From: an uncultured Muribaculaceae bacterium
GTDB taxonomy: Bacteria > Bacteroidota > Bacteroidia > Bacteroidales > Muribaculaceae
Direction of reading: 5' to 3'
Length of the DNA stretch: 58,761 nucleotides
Assembly: GCA_910588245.1 (NCBI GenBank)
Contig: CAJUQP010000018.1
Span: forward strand, 1 to 58,761
Below the pieces are notes generated by a model. It did no database searches, was not told the origin of the DNA, and saw only the letters and a list, made by a program, of their open reading frames with translations. The position numbers and the translations under genes were made by a program. Positions 7,878 to 18,000 of this stretch are shown piece after piece. The first letter of the stretch is position 1, and every line of letters begins with the position of its first letter.

Positions 7878-10436
7878 ATGAAAAGATTTTGGATTTATGT
7901 GGCCATATCTCTTCTTCCGTCGGCTTTGACCGCGGAGACACTGACGCCTGAGCAGGCGTTGCGCCGTGCCGGAGATTCCGGAGTGATGAAGAGATTCTCT
8001 GCCACACGGTCTTCGGCGAGACCTGTCTACACAGCCATGACTGAGTCTTCGGGACCGGCTGTTTATGTTTTCAACCGTCCGCAATCCGAGGGCTTTGTAT
8101 TTCTGAGTGCCGATGACGTGGCGATGCCGGTGTTGGGGTATTCCGATCACGGCACATTCGACCCTTCCAGTATCCCTCCCCAGATGGAGTGGTGGCTTGG
8201 TGAGTATGCCCGGCAGATAGCCTATGCATCGTCATCCGGTGCCGGTGTGGCCACATCGCGGTCATGGACTATGGGAGAGGCTATATCTCCCATGATTAGG
8301 ACAAAGTGGAATCAGGGAACTCCCTACAATGATGACTGTCCGCAAGACGGGGAAAAGAGATGTGTGACAGGTTGTGTTGCCACTGCCATGGCCCAGGTGA
8401 TGTATTATTGGAAATACCCTGAGAAGGGCACGGGGACAGTGACCGCACGCGTCAACGACATACAGACTGCACCCATCGATCTCAGCACTATAACCTTCGA
8501 TTGGGACAATATGACCGACACTTATGACCAGTCGAGCACCCCTGCTCAGAAAAAGGCTGTCGCCGCATTGATGAAAGCCTGTGGCTATTCGGTCGATATG
8601 GGTTACACCGTTGATGAATCGGGTGCCCAGACAATCAACCTTGCCAAGGCCCTGGTGGAGAATTTCGGTTATAATGAGAATATTACATTCCTGCAGCGCA
8701 ATTATTTTTCCGGCCAAGACTGGAACAATCTTGTATATGGCGAACTAAAGGCCGGCAGACCGGTGCTATATTCAGGAGCATCGATTACCGGAAGCCACCA
8801 GTTTGTCTGCGACGGCTATGACGGCAACGGATATTTCCATATCAACTGGGGATGGGGAGGCATGAGCGACGGCTATTTCCTGCTTGAGGCTCTCAACCCC
8901 GGCGCACAGGGCACCGGCGGAAGTGCCGGCGGATACAACTACGCCCAGACTATAATCCAGGGAGTTCAGAAAGATACGACTTCGGAAGTCTGTTCAACCC
9001 TGGGACTGTCGGGAGGAAACCTTGTGGCTTCCGCACAAGGTCTCGATCTTAGCGTGGGCGTGAGTCAAGGCGGATGGCTTAGCAACATCGGATATAAGAA
9101 TCTGAAAAATGCCGTGACCGGATTCATCATAACTCCGGAAGATGGTGGCACAGCATCTTATGCGGCATGTTGGGTAATAGATGATCTGCAGCCTGGCTGG
9201 GGATGGAACGCATATAATGAAGGCAAACCCAATATCAATTTCTCTTTCGCATTCCCGGAAGTAGCCGACGGACGTTACCACGTCAGGCTCGCATATCGTT
9301 GCAAAACGTCGGAGGAGTGGATCCCGGTGATGGTCTTTGAGGGTTATGCCGGCTCTTTCACTGTTGTGAAGAGCGGGGCGACGCTCACCATAGAGAATGG
9401 CTCAACCAAGACATTCTCTGTGTCAGGAAATGTCCCGGCTACGGTATATCTCGATATGCCCGTGAAGTTTTCTGTCACCGTGAAAAACGATACCGACATC
9501 GAACTGACAAAAGGCGTATATCCCGGTCTTTACGACAGCGCGGGCAATGTAAGATATGGCGCGGAGGGTTTTGTGATAACCCTTTCCCCCGGCGAGGAGA
9601 TCACAAAAGAATGGATATCCCCGTTTTATCTCATGTATGGACAGACGGCGATCACGGAAGAAACTTCTTTCATGATGCGATTCTTCGACCCCGACTCATG
9701 GATAGCCTACAATTGGACAAAACCCGTCAAGATGAACATTAATAATGGTGTTGTCAATGTCGAGACCGACGGTGTATCTTTTCCTGGAGAGAAATTGACA
9801 ACATCCATACCCTCCAACAACGGCTCCGAAACCCGTGGAGGCTACCTTGTCAATTCAACAAAATTTCCGATTGAATTCAAACTTGTCAACAAGGGCACCG
9901 CATATTTCGGCTATGAGCTTACGGCAGCGCTATATTCTTACGATTATGCCGGAGGCGTCAACTGCCCCTGGGTGGCGGAATCGAAGCTGCAGGTTGTCCC
10001 TTCGCTAAATCCGAGAAAGAATGCCGAGGATAAATATCCATCGCAGACACTCAATGCGGAGGTGGAATTTCCGCAGATAGATAAAGGAAAGTCTTATTTT
10101 GTGGCGCTTCTCTATAAGAAAGATGGAAAATGGGAGTTCATCAAGCCTTATCAATACGTTTTCTTTCGACTTGATCTAAGTGGCGTGGATGGAATCACGG
10201 ACGACGGCGCCCTCGTTTTGAACTATGACCGAGGTGCCGGAGAGGTAAATGTATCTTCCGGTTGTGGTATTGCTGAGCTGTGTGTGATGACTGTGTCGGG
10301 ATCGGTGGCATCGGTGGTGGATGCTGACGGCCGCACTGGCATGTCAGTAAGTCTCAGGGAGCTTCCGGCCGGGATGTATATTGTTTCCGTCACTGCCACC
10401 GACGGTCGCCGCAAATCTCTGAAAGTCGTCAGATAG
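7878..10436 (+). CDS. Secreted C10 (streptopain-like) cysteine protease with T9SS tail
   Basis: About 852 residues. I start at the ATG at 7878 because MKRFWIYVAISLLPSALTAE is a good signal peptide; an ATG at 7872 adds two residues. A Spi/C10-type prodomain (GFVFLSADD, PVLGYSDHG) precedes the peptidase: catalytic Cys near residue 166 in CVTGCVATAMAQVMYYW, His near 307 in GSHQFVCDGYDG, and the NWGWGG motif. Beta-rich repeats fill the middle. The end (ELPAGMYIVSVTATDGRR, then KSLKVVR) fits a type IX secretion type-A sorting domain, so the protein is probably exported to the surface. Related to SpeB and the Bacteroides Bfp proteases. Its neighbours are unrelated biosynthetic and transport genes. 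Confidence 0.9.
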   Translation: MKRFWIYVAISLLPSALTAETLTPEQALRRAGDSGVMKRFSATRSSARPVYTAMTESSGPAVYVFNRPQSEGFVFLSADDVAMPVLGYSDHGTFDPSSIPPQMEWWLGEYARQIAYASSSGAGVATSRSWTMGEAISPMIRTKWNQGTPYNDDCPQDGEKRCVTGCVATAMAQVMYYWKYPEKGTGTVTARVNDIQTAPIDLSTITFDWDNMTDTYDQSSTPAQKKAVAALMKACGYSVDMGYTVDESGAQTINLAKALVENFGYNENITFLQRNYFSGQDWNNLVYGELKAGRPVLYSGASITGSHQFVCDGYDGNGYFHINWGWGGMSDGYFLLEALNPGAQGTGGSAGGYNYAQTIIQGVQKDTTSEVCSTLGLSGGNLVASAQGLDLSVGVSQGGWLSNIGYKNLKNAVTGFIITPEDGGTASYAACWVIDDLQPGWGWNAYNEGKPNINFSFAFPEVADGRYHVRLAYRCKTSEEWIPVMVFEGYAGSFTVVKSGATLTIENGSTKTFSVSGNVPATVYLDMPVKFSVTVKNDTDIELTKGVYPGLYDSAGNVRYGAEGFVITLSPGEEITKEWISPFYLMYGQTAITEETSFMMRFFDPDSWIAYNWTKPVKMNINNGVVNVETDGVSFPGEKLTTSIPSNNGSETRGGYLVNSTKFPIEFKLVNKGTAYFGYELTAALYSYDYAGGVNCPWVAESKLQVVPSLNPRKNAEDKYPSQTLNAEVEFPQIDKGKSYFVALLYKKDGKWEFIKPYQYVFFRLDLSGVDGITDDGALVLNYDRGAGEVNVSSGCGIAELCVMTVSGSVASVVDADGRTGMSVSLRELPAGMYIVSVTATDGRRKSLKVVR

Positions 10437-10530
10437 GGCTTTGTCGCAGTATTAGCGCGCCTTGCTTTCTGTGCCGGAAGAGAAGTACTGACATAGAATC
10501 AAGGAATAGTGATAGGGAATCAAGACGGAA

Positions 10531-10574
10531 GGGTCCTGAAACCGTCATTCATTGACAATACGGTTTCAGGACCC
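10531..10574. terminator. Bidirectional intrinsic terminator between convergent genes
   Basis: A perfect 14-bp stem (10531-10544 with 10561-10574, starting GGGTCCTGAAACCG) with a 16-nt loop, followed on the plus strand by a T-rich run and lying between the converging protease and membrane-protein genes. The rest of 10437-10672 shows nothing else. Confidence 0.75.
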
Positions 10575-10672
10575 CTTCTTTGCTTTTGATTTTGTGTAGA
10601 GCGCTGTCTTCCGGATCTCTTTCCCATGGATCTGACCCACATGGAGAGGGTGCCTGTTTAATCCCGGGATGC

Positions 10673-11950
10673 TCAGGCAATGAGAAGGGCGATCAGAACG
10701 TAAGTGAAATGGGCGATGATGGCGGCGCCGAGACCTCCGATCGTGTGGGAGAGGATAGCCTTTGATGTGAGCTCCCGGTAACCGAGGGAATCGAGCATCG
10801 CGGTGTGGGTGCTCAGATATCCGCTCCAGCACATGCCGATGGCTGTGAATACGGCTATGGCATTGCCGTCTACCCATCCCTGGGCGACGAAGTTGGGCAC
10901 GAGACCGAGAGCCGCCCCCACGGCGCCGAGCGCCGTGATCGGGAACGCCACAAGATGAGGATCACCGAAACCGAAGAGCCACTCGAAGATGATGTTGATC
11001 TTTCCGGCTATCCAGGGCAGGAAGGCGACTCCCTCATAGGCTGCGCCGGTGTAGGTGCCGTCGGACGAAGGTCCGAAGGTGAGGAGCATCACGAGTGAGG
11101 AGATGATCAGCACTCCCGGTATGATGGCGATGCCGACGTCGACACCTGTGCGGCCGCCGTCAAGAAGGGAGTTGAGGATGCGTGTGAATCCCGTGGCCTG
11201 TTGAGAGGACTCTTTCTCTTTCAATTCCATCATATTCGCATCCGAAGCATCCTCCACAGCATAATGCGGATAGTTTTTCAATACGAAATATTGCATCAGC
11301 CTGGTGGAGATCACGCATCCGCAGAAGGCTCCGAAGAATCCCACGAGAGGTTGCCAGAAGTATCCCTGGCCGACCATGAAGACCATCACCAGCAGACCCA
11401 TGCCGAAGGCCGTGCCGAAATTGGTGAGCGATATGAACTGGAATTTCTTGAAATAGGAACTGAACCGCTTGTCGTTGGCGAGCGATATGATGGCCGGATT
11501 GTCGCTCAGGAAGGTCATCACGGCTCCCAGCGAGGCTACGCCGGGAAGGTGGAAGAGAGGTTTCATGAGGGGACGCAGCGCGCGCTCCGCCATCCTCACG
11601 ACTCCGAATTCCACGAAGATGCGTCCGATGGCTCCCGTAAGCACGCAGATGCCCATCAGATAGAACACAGTGTTGAGTAGAAGGTCGTGGGCGGTGTGCA
11701 TGAGGGTATTGAGCATGTTGGCCATACCCATCACCTGGCCGAGGTAGTAGAATAGTCCGAGCACTATCGCCAGACATATCAGACCTTCGTATTTCTTAAG
11801 TGAGGATTTTTTCTTTTCAACGCCGGCAGTTTCCTCTGCCGGCTCCTTGGCCGGGGCAATCGCCTCGACCGGGGTATTGTTGATGGTGGCGGTTTCGAGC
11901 ACCGGCTGCGTGGCGGTCTGAGTTTCCATCTCCTTTACTTCTGTTGCCAT
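10673..11950 (-). CDS. Nucleoside-recognition (Gate)-like inner-membrane protein
   Basis: 425 residues. A soluble, acidic/proline-rich N-terminus of about 50 residues precedes some nine to ten hydrophobic segments starting at YEGLICLAIVLGLFYYLG. Signatures such as FLSDNPAIISLAND, LTNFGTAFGMG and the C-terminal MCWSGYLSTHTAMLDSLGY resemble the CD0519/CD1768-type membrane proteins with nucleoside-recognition/Gate domains. The substrate is unknown; transport of a nucleoside or related small molecule is a family-level guess. It starts 4 nt after the porin stop, so the two are co-transcribed and could form an envelope-spanning import route. Confident it is an integral membrane protein, less so of the family name. 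Confidence 0.7.
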   Translation of the reverse strand: MATEVKEMETQTATQPVLETATINNTPVEAIAPAKEPAEETAGVEKKKSSLKKYEGLICLAIVLGLFYYLGQVMGMANMLNTLMHTAHDLLLNTVFYLMGICVLTGAIGRIFVEFGVVRMAERALRPLMKPLFHLPGVASLGAVMTFLSDNPAIISLANDKRFSSYFKKFQFISLTNFGTAFGMGLLVMVFMVGQGYFWQPLVGFFGAFCGCVISTRLMQYFVLKNYPHYAVEDASDANMMELKEKESSQQATGFTRILNSLLDGGRTGVDVGIAIIPGVLIISSLVMLLTFGPSSDGTYTGAAYEGVAFLPWIAGKINIIFEWLFGFGDPHLVAFPITALGAVGAALGLVPNFVAQGWVDGNAIAVFTAIGMCWSGYLSTHTAMLDSLGYRELTSKAILSHTIGGLGAAIIAHFTYVLIALLIA

Positions 11951-11954
11951 GGTC

Positions 11955-13016
11955 TTATTTGCGTTTGATATTGAGGATATTCATGTCCCATGTCAGGCCT
12001 GCCGACACGTAGAGGGTCTTGTCTTGCAGGAAATTGTCGGGGTTGCCGTTCTTGCCCCAATAATAGAAGCAACCGGCGTGGAGACGCAGACGGTGGCGCA
12101 GGGAGCGGAGGGGGAAGAACTCCATGCCGGCTCCGATCATGTTCATGTCTGTGCCGTCGGCCACCACCAGATCGGCTCCTGTGCCCGTGCGGTTTACGTC
12201 GTAGGTGTATTTGCCATATATGCGCCAGGCGTCGTCGGGGGAATAGGAGAGCTCGGCCATCAGCGAGCAGTCTTTGAAGAAGAATGTCTGATGTGATGCG
12301 GCCCGGTTCATGAGGTCGAGTTCGAGCCATACTTTATCCATGTAGAACTTGTTGCCAAGCGCCAGATAGCTTATATATCTGTTTTCGGCATATTCCATGA
12401 GATTGGCCGAATAGATCGACTCGAAGAAGCCGTGGCGCCCGTTCCACCGGAGATTGTAGCCATACATGTCATGGTTGCCGGGTTGCACAAACGGACTTTC
12501 CGTCACTTGGAAAGTCAGGCGGTCAGACTTGGTTATGTCGTAGCCAACGGAGGCGCCGAACTTGAAGCAGGGGATGTTGTTCCAGAACACGGAGCATCCG
12601 TAAAGATCCATCGGCGCGCGGTCATACTCGTAGCCGCCGATCGCGACCACTTCCTTGCCTGCTGATAAGTTCCAGCCATTGACCGCATAGTTGAGATATG
12701 CCCAGTCAGTACCGTTGAAGTCGGCTGTGGTCTTGTTGAGGCGTTGGCGCCAGGAATAGGTCAGTCCCGGCACTATCATGCCGTCGACACGGAGCATGAG
12801 ATACTTTCCTTGGAAGCCTGTGCCGGGCTTGTAGGTGTGGGAGTCTTGAGAGACATAGTCGTAGTCGAGGCGCATTTCTGCGTCGAGACGCACGATCTCA
12901 TTGGTCACTGGGGCGGAATCGTCCTGGGGCGCCGGATTGTATGGCTCCTCGGCATGCGGTGTGCCGAAGCAGGCCATAGTGGAGATAACCGACAAGAGGA
13001 CCCTTGTTGCTTTCAT
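11955..13016 (-). CDS. Outer-membrane porin (phosphate-selective-porin-like beta-barrel)
   Basis: 353 residues from the ATG at 13016; a longer frame to 13238 exists, but MKATRVLLSVISTMACFGTPHAEE is a proper signal peptide and a strong promoter lies directly upstream. The mature part is rich in alternating aromatic/polar beta strands (MRLDYDYVSQDSHTY, YLMLRVDGMIVPGLTYSWRQ, WRIYGKYTYDVNRTGTGAD) and ends in a short strand (LTWDMNILNIKRK), typical of Bacteroidetes OprO/OprP-like porins. It is upstream of, and nearly touches, the membrane-protein gene. Substrate unknown. Confidence 0.75.
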   Translation of the reverse strand: MKATRVLLSVISTMACFGTPHAEEPYNPAPQDDSAPVTNEIVRLDAEMRLDYDYVSQDSHTYKPGTGFQGKYLMLRVDGMIVPGLTYSWRQRLNKTTADFNGTDWAYLNYAVNGWNLSAGKEVVAIGGYEYDRAPMDLYGCSVFWNNIPCFKFGASVGYDITKSDRLTFQVTESPFVQPGNHDMYGYNLRWNGRHGFFESIYSANLMEYAENRYISYLALGNKFYMDKVWLELDLMNRAASHQTFFFKDCSLMAELSYSPDDAWRIYGKYTYDVNRTGTGADLVVADGTDMNMIGAGMEFFPLRSLRHRLRLHAGCFYYWGKNGNPDNFLQDKTLYVSAGLTWDMNILNIKRK

Positions 13017-13058
13017 GTTATCAGGGTGTGTAGGTTTAAGTATTTTGGAAATTTGCTG

Positions 13059-13090
13059 CAAATTTAATGGTATAATCCCGTCTTGCCAAA
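13059..13090 (-). promoter_or_regulatory. Promoter of the porin-membrane protein pair
   Basis: On the minus strand TTTG (13087-13090), 20 nt, TAAATTTG (13059-13066). Predicted start about 13052, some 36 nt before the porin ATG at 13016. This supports choosing the short porin start. Confidence 0.65.
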
Positions 13091-13179
13091 AAATCAGGAA
13101 TAAAAATGTTGTATGACTTGCGTTATGGTTGACAGATGGTTCCTGGGGGAGCCCGGGAAGGGAATTACGGACATCCTTC

Positions 13180-14178
13180 TCATGCCTGTCGTGACGGAAG
13201 GTCGAGCATTCCGGGATTGCGACTGATAAATGAGGCATGGTCGGCTTTTATACGCGTGAGACGAGCTGTCTCTTCCTGCCGCGAGATATCAGAGATCCTT
13301 GAAAATTGGGCAAGCAGGGGCCGGTGCTCCCAGGCTTTCACGAGCCGTTCTCCTTCGTCGAGTATCTTTATTCCATCGCTGTCAAGATAGGTGGCTTTGA
13401 AGATTTCCCATATATAATCTACGGCCTCTTCCGACGGGTGCACGAGGTCGGAGGCATAAAAACGGTAGTCGCGCAGGTCATCGGTGACTATTTCATAGGC
13501 CGGGAAATAGTGGCAGAATGGGAGGTGCGAGCAGAGCTCGTCGATAGCGAGCCTCAGAGTGGCTTTCGACACGGAATTGCCGATGAAACCATCTTTGAGA
13601 TGGCGTACGGGACTCACGGTGAAGACAATTCTCAGTCCGGGGAATCTGTCGCGCAGATCTGTGGCGAGTTGTTCCCAGCAGCCGGCGATCTCATCTACGG
13701 TAAGCCTCCGGCGTATGAACATCGACTGTGGCTGTTTATGGCAGTTGGCAACCACATATCCGGGGTCGGATGCCAGGAAATAGCACCACGCGGTGCCGAA
13801 CGTCACGAAAAGCACACCCCCCGGGGTGAGGGCGGCGGTGAGGGCGTCGCTCATAGCCTTCAGCCTGAGCAGGGTGTCGCCGGAAAATTCTGAAGATGTC
13901 CTGGTGTCGAATAGCCAGGAATGGATCGTGCGGCCTGTGCGAAACTGCGATCTCGCGAAAGAATCCTGCCGATCGTGATCGAAGAGTAGCAGCCTCACGC
14001 TCCTCTCTATTGAGAGGGGGTTGAAGAGGGTGCCGAGAGGGTTTGACGCGTCCCAGAGGGCGCGGCGCATCCTCGCGGCGATGTTTTCGGCGAAACATGA
14101 TCCGAGGAGGGCTATCGGGCGTCGGGGATCGAGAGAGACGGGGGAGGGTTCGGGCTTGAGTTCTGTACGGAATTTCAC
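13180..14178 (-). CDS. GSCFA domain protein (SGNH-hydrolase-like)
   Basis: The name-giving motif ALLGSCFAENIAARM lies near residue 25, followed by NPLGTLFNP, SWLFDTRTSSEF, FVTFGTAWCY and TVSPVRHLKDG, all typical of the GSCFA family (about 310-330 residues), and the late DLVHPSEEAVDYIWE with a conserved HP. The family is thought to be a lipase/acylhydrolase relative of unknown substrate. I place the start at a GTG (14178; VKFRTELKP), where relatives begin; an ATG at 14214 would add 12 residues. It is divergent from the purine operon. Confidence 0.85.
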   Translation of the reverse strand: MKFRTELKPEPSPVSLDPRRPIALLGSCFAENIAARMRRALWDASNPLGTLFNPLSIERSVRLLLFDHDRQDSFARSQFRTGRTIHSWLFDTRTSSEFSGDTLLRLKAMSDALTAALTPGGVLFVTFGTAWCYFLASDPGYVVANCHKQPQSMFIRRRLTVDEIAGCWEQLATDLRDRFPGLRIVFTVSPVRHLKDGFIGNSVSKATLRLAIDELCSHLPFCHYFPAYEIVTDDLRDYRFYASDLVHPSEEAVDYIWEIFKATYLDSDGIKILDEGERLVKAWEHRPLLAQFSRISDISRQEETARLTRIKADHASFISRNPGMLDLPSRQA

Positions 14179-14281
14179 TGTAAAAGGGATTATGCGTTTT
14201 TGTTTCCTTTGCATGTATACATGGCAAGGATTGTCTGTGTAAAAAAACGGAATGGATTAAGGATTATTCAGAAAAAATACT

Positions 14282-14289
14282 TAATTTTG
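14282..14289 (+). promoter_or_regulatory. Putative -7 box of the purine operon promoter
   Basis: TAATTTTG (14282-14289) matches TAnnTTTG exactly; no clear TTTG lies 19-21 nt upstream, so the call is tentative. Transcription from about 14296 would give a leader of about 275 nt before purE. Confidence 0.45.
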
Positions 14290-14340
14290 CACTTTCTAAC
14301 CGAACAAGCCGCCCGCGGCATCATAAGGTACAGCAACAAG

Positions 14341-14511
14341 ATGATATTGCAACATCCGTATAGAAAAATATCCAGACGAAAGCCCGGATCAGGGTCTGGC
14401 ATGGCGAGCGTGCAGACCCGGAAAACGGCGACCCGTCTGCGTGTTTCTGGGGAGATAGTGTGCCGACATGAGCCGGGCAGCGATTGGCAGGTAAAAATTG
14501 TAACGAAATAA
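14341..14511 (+). other. Possible leader ORF upstream of purE
   Basis: ATG at 14341 opens 56 codons (MILQHPYRKISRRKPGS..., ending WQVKIVTK) with its stop at 14509-14511, only 3 nt before the terminator stem. The product is basic and resembles nothing I know. It overlaps the three-way-junction fold, so it may simply be an open frame in a structured RNA. If translated, the terminating ribosome would mask the terminator. Confidence 0.25.
14382..14478 (+). promoter_or_regulatory. Structured purE leader (three-way-junction, riboswitch-like)
   Basis: Three nested helices can be drawn by eye: P1 GCCCGG (14382-14387) with CCGGGC (14473-14478); P2 GGGTCTG (14392-14398) with CAGACCC (14413-14419); P3 CGGC (14426-14429) with GCCG (14462-14465). 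The junction strands are short, as in ligand-binding leaders, and an intrinsic terminator follows. It does not match the purine, ZTP/pfl or PRPP consensus as I know them. The region 14179-14571 holds no other gene. Confidence 0.45.
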
Positions 14512-14514
14512 TAC

Positions 14515-14555
14515 GAGTGGACGCATCGAGACTTCTGTGCGCCCATTCTTTTTTT
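14515..14555 (+). terminator. Intrinsic terminator/attenuator in the purE leader
   Basis: GAGTGG (14515-14520) pairs with CCATTC (14543-14548), then after one mismatch CGCA (14522-14525) with TGCG (14538-14541); a run of seven T follows (14549-14555). It lies 16 nt before the purE ATG on the coding strand, so it must be conditional if it works. Confidence 0.65.
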
Positions 14556-14571
14556 AATCTTGATAAAAGAG

Positions 14572-15042
14572 ATGAAAATAGGTGTTGTTATGGGCTCCAC
14601 CAGCGACTGGGGAGTCATGAAGGCCGCCACTGAGACCTTGGCTCAGTTTGGCGTGGAGTCGGAAACGAAAGTGCTCAGCGCACACCGCACCCCGGCGGAG
14701 CTAAAGGCCTGGGTGGAGAGTCTGCGTGATCGTGGATTCGCGGCAGTGATAGCCGCCGCCGGCGGCGCCGCGCATCTTGCCGGAGTCGTCGCCGCGTTCA
14801 CAACGTTGCCTGTCATCGGCGTCCCTGTGAAGTCGAAGAGCCTTGAGGGCCTCGACTCCCTGCTGTCGATGGTGCAGATGCCTTCCGGCATCCCCGTGGC
14901 GGTCGTGGCTATCGACGGAGCCAAAAACGCCGCGCTGCTTGCAGTGGAGATTCTCGCGGTGACTGATCCGGAACTCCGTGCCAAAATGGACAGCTTCCGT
15001 GCCGAGCAGGCCCGGAAGGTGCTTGAGTCTACGCTGGCCTGA
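14572..15042 (+). CDS. purE: N5-carboxyaminoimidazole ribonucleotide mutase
   Basis: 156 residues from the ATG at 14572 (MKIGVVMGSTSDWGVM); an upstream TTG at 14560 is unlikely. PurE interconverts N5-CAIR and CAIR in de novo purine synthesis. The hallmark GSTSD near residue 8, LSAHRTP and AAAGGAAHLAGVVAA are intact. A class I PurE needs PurK, which is not in the window. First gene of the operon; purL follows after 40 nt. Confidence 0.95.
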   Translation: MKIGVVMGSTSDWGVMKAATETLAQFGVESETKVLSAHRTPAELKAWVESLRDRGFAAVIAAAGGAAHLAGVVAAFTTLPVIGVPVKSKSLEGLDSLLSMVQMPSGIPVAVVAIDGAKNAALLAVEILAVTDPELRAKMDSFRAEQARKVLESTLA

Positions 15043-15082
15043 TCCTGTTGTTGATGAATATGACAATGAACTATCCGACAAT

Positions 15083-18000
15083 ATGAAACCGTATAGAATA
15101 TTTGTAGAGAAAAGGGAACCGTATCGCGTGGAGACGGAAAGTCTGCGCAATGAACTTAATTCCAATCTCGGCCTCAACATCGGGAGTCTGCGCCTGTTGT
15201 GTGTCTACGACCTCTTCGGCTTCACTCCTGAACTGGTGGAGAAAAGCTCATATAAGGTCTTCGGCGAACCGGCCACCGATACCGTGGCGGGAGAAGTGGA
15301 TTTCGAGGGGCGTCCCTATCTTGCAGTGGAGTCTCTTCCGGGGCAGTTCGACCAGCGCGCCGCCGCTGCCGAGGAGTGCGTGAAGCTCATACAGCCTGAC
15401 GCCGATATAGAGATCAGGAGCGCGCGACTGATGATCTTCGACGATACGGTAGGGGAAGAGGAGATGAAGAAAATCGCCCACTACTGCATCAATGCCGTTG
15501 AATCGAGAAAGAAGGATCTCTCGGTGCTTGCCGCTCCTGAAAGGGCCGCCGCAAAGCCTGTGCCAGTTCTCGAGGGCTTCCGTGGCATAACCGCCGCCGA
15601 CGCTCCGGATTATTGCAAGAAGATGGGCCTCGCCATGAACGGCGATGACCTCATGGAGGTGGTGGCATACTTCTCCAAGGAGGGACGTGATCCCAACGAG
15701 ACAGAACTCCGTATCCTCGATACATATTGGAGTGATCACTGCCGCCACACCACTTTCACGACAGAACTCACCGACATAAAGGTCGACGATTCGTTTGCAT
15801 CGGCCGATCTCGAGGAGAGCCTGCGCCAGTGGCATGAGATACGCAAGGAACTCGGACGCGAGAACAAGCCTCTATGCCTCATGGATCTGGCCACTATCGG
15901 AGCCCGCTATCTCCGCAAGAAAGGCCTTCTGGAAGATCTTGAGCAGAGCGAGGAGAACAACGCCTGCAGCATATATGTGGATGTCGATGTCGACGGAGAG
16001 ACCGAGAGGTGGCTTCTCCAGTTCAAGAACGAGACCCACAACCATCCCACGGAGATAGAGCCTTTCGGAGGTGCGTCCACCTGTCTCGGCGGAGCCATCC
16101 GCGACCCGTTGAGCGGCCGTAGCTACGTCTACCAGGCAATGCGCGTCACCGGCGCCGGCGACATATACCTTCCCGTGTCGGAGACTCTTGAAGGGAAGTT
16201 GCCACAGCGTGTCATATCACTGCGTGCATGTGCGGGATATTCCTCATATGGCAACCAGATAGGCCTTGCCACCACCCATGTGCGCGAGATCTACCATCCC
16301 GACTATGTGGCCAAGCGTCTTGAGGTCGGTGCCGTTGTCGGCGCCGTGAAGGCTTCCGACGTAAGACGCGAGAGCCCTGCGGAGGGTGATGTGGTGCTGA
16401 TGTTCGGCGGCCGGACGGGCCGCGACGGAATCGGAGGAGCCACAGGTTCGTCGAAAGAACATACCACATCCTCCCTCGAGGAGTGTGGCTCGGAGGTGCA
16501 GAAAGGGAACGCTCCCGAAGAGAGGAAGATCGCCCGTCTGTTCCGTCGTCCGGAAGTGACACGCCTGATAAAGAAATCGAACGACTTCGGAGCCGGAGGT
16601 GTCAGCGTGGCTATCGGCGAGCTGACCGACGGTCTCGACATTCACCTTGACCGGGTGCCCACGAAATATTCCGGACTCAACACTACGGAGCTCGCCATAA
16701 GCGAGAGCCAGGAAAGAATGTCGGTGGTGGTCGAGGCCAAGGACATGGAGGAATTCATGCGCTACTGCCACGAGGAGAACCTTGAGGTGACACACGTGGC
16801 CGACGTGACCTCCACGGGACGTATGAGGATGTATTACGGCGATAAACTTGTGGCCGATCTCAGCCGTGAATTCATCGATTCCGCAGGCGCTCGCCATTTC
16901 GCGCAGGCCACTATCGGCACTGTCGAGCCTTGCGATCCTTTCATGCATGAAGTGAAAGGATCGGGAGTGAGGGAGAAGATGCTTTCGCTCCTGGCCGACG
17001 ACAATGTGACATCGCAGAAAGGCCTGATAGAGCATTTCGACTCCTCGATAGGAAAATCCACGGTGCTCATGCCTTTCGGCGGAAAGACTCAGCGCACGGA
17101 GTCGCAGGTGTCGGTGCAGAAACTTCCCGTAGGCAACCATCAGACCGACACGGCAAGCATGATGGCATTCGGCTTCAATCCGTATCTGATGAGCTGGAGC
17201 CCTTATCACGGAGCCGCATACTCTGTGGTGGAGGCGGTGTCGAAGGCTGTGGCAGCCGGCGCCGATTTCAGCAGGATGCGTTTCTCATATCAGGAGTATT
17301 TCGAGAGGATGCATACCCGTGAATCGTGGGGCAAACCGTTGGCCGCGCTTCTCGGCACCCTGCGCATGCAGACTGAACTCGGGCTCGCCTCCATCGGAGG
17401 CAAGGATTCCATGAGCGGAACTTTCGCCCATATCAGCGTGCCTCCGACACTCATAGCGTTTGGCGTCGCTCCCGTGAGCGCCCATGATGTGATCAGCCCT
17501 GAGTTTAAGAAGGAGGGCGACTTCCTATATATAGTAAGACATAATCCTCTGCCGTCGCTGATGCCCGACACCAAGCAGCTTATGGAGAATTACCGGATGC
17601 TCAACCGACTGATAAAGGAGGGCACGGTGGTCGCGGCATATGCCCTGGGATTCGGTGGCGCCACTGAGGCACTGGCTAAGATGAGCTTCGGCAACCGCAT
17701 AGGCGCCGATGTGACGGTGAAAGAGAGCGATCTCTTCAACTATGGCAACGGCTCGATACTCGTGGAGAGCAAGGAGATACTCGAGCTCCCCGCATTCGAG
17801 CTCATAGGAGCCACTACCGGCGACGGCAAGCTCACTGTCAACGGCGAGAGCATTGACATCGAGGAGGCCTTCGAGGCGAACCGTAAGAGATTCACTGCCG
17901 TATATCCTGACCGAAGCGGTGTGGAGGGAACGGCACGCAATGCGGTCTCCGGCCCTGAGGCAATCACTTATAAGGGGGAGGCCAAAGAGCATCCTGTGGT

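Noticed and set aside
10566..10877. 103-codon minus-strand ORF after the membrane protein
   Set aside because: Overlaps the membrane-protein gene in another frame and the terminator; no motif.
13017..13238. Extended N-terminus of the porin
   Set aside because: The extension lacks a signal peptide, overlaps the porin promoter and the end of the GSCFA gene.
14296..14571. Guanine/adenine or ZTP riboswitch in the purE leader
   Set aside because: The conserved core sequences of those classes, as I know them, are not present; only the general layout is riboswitch-like.
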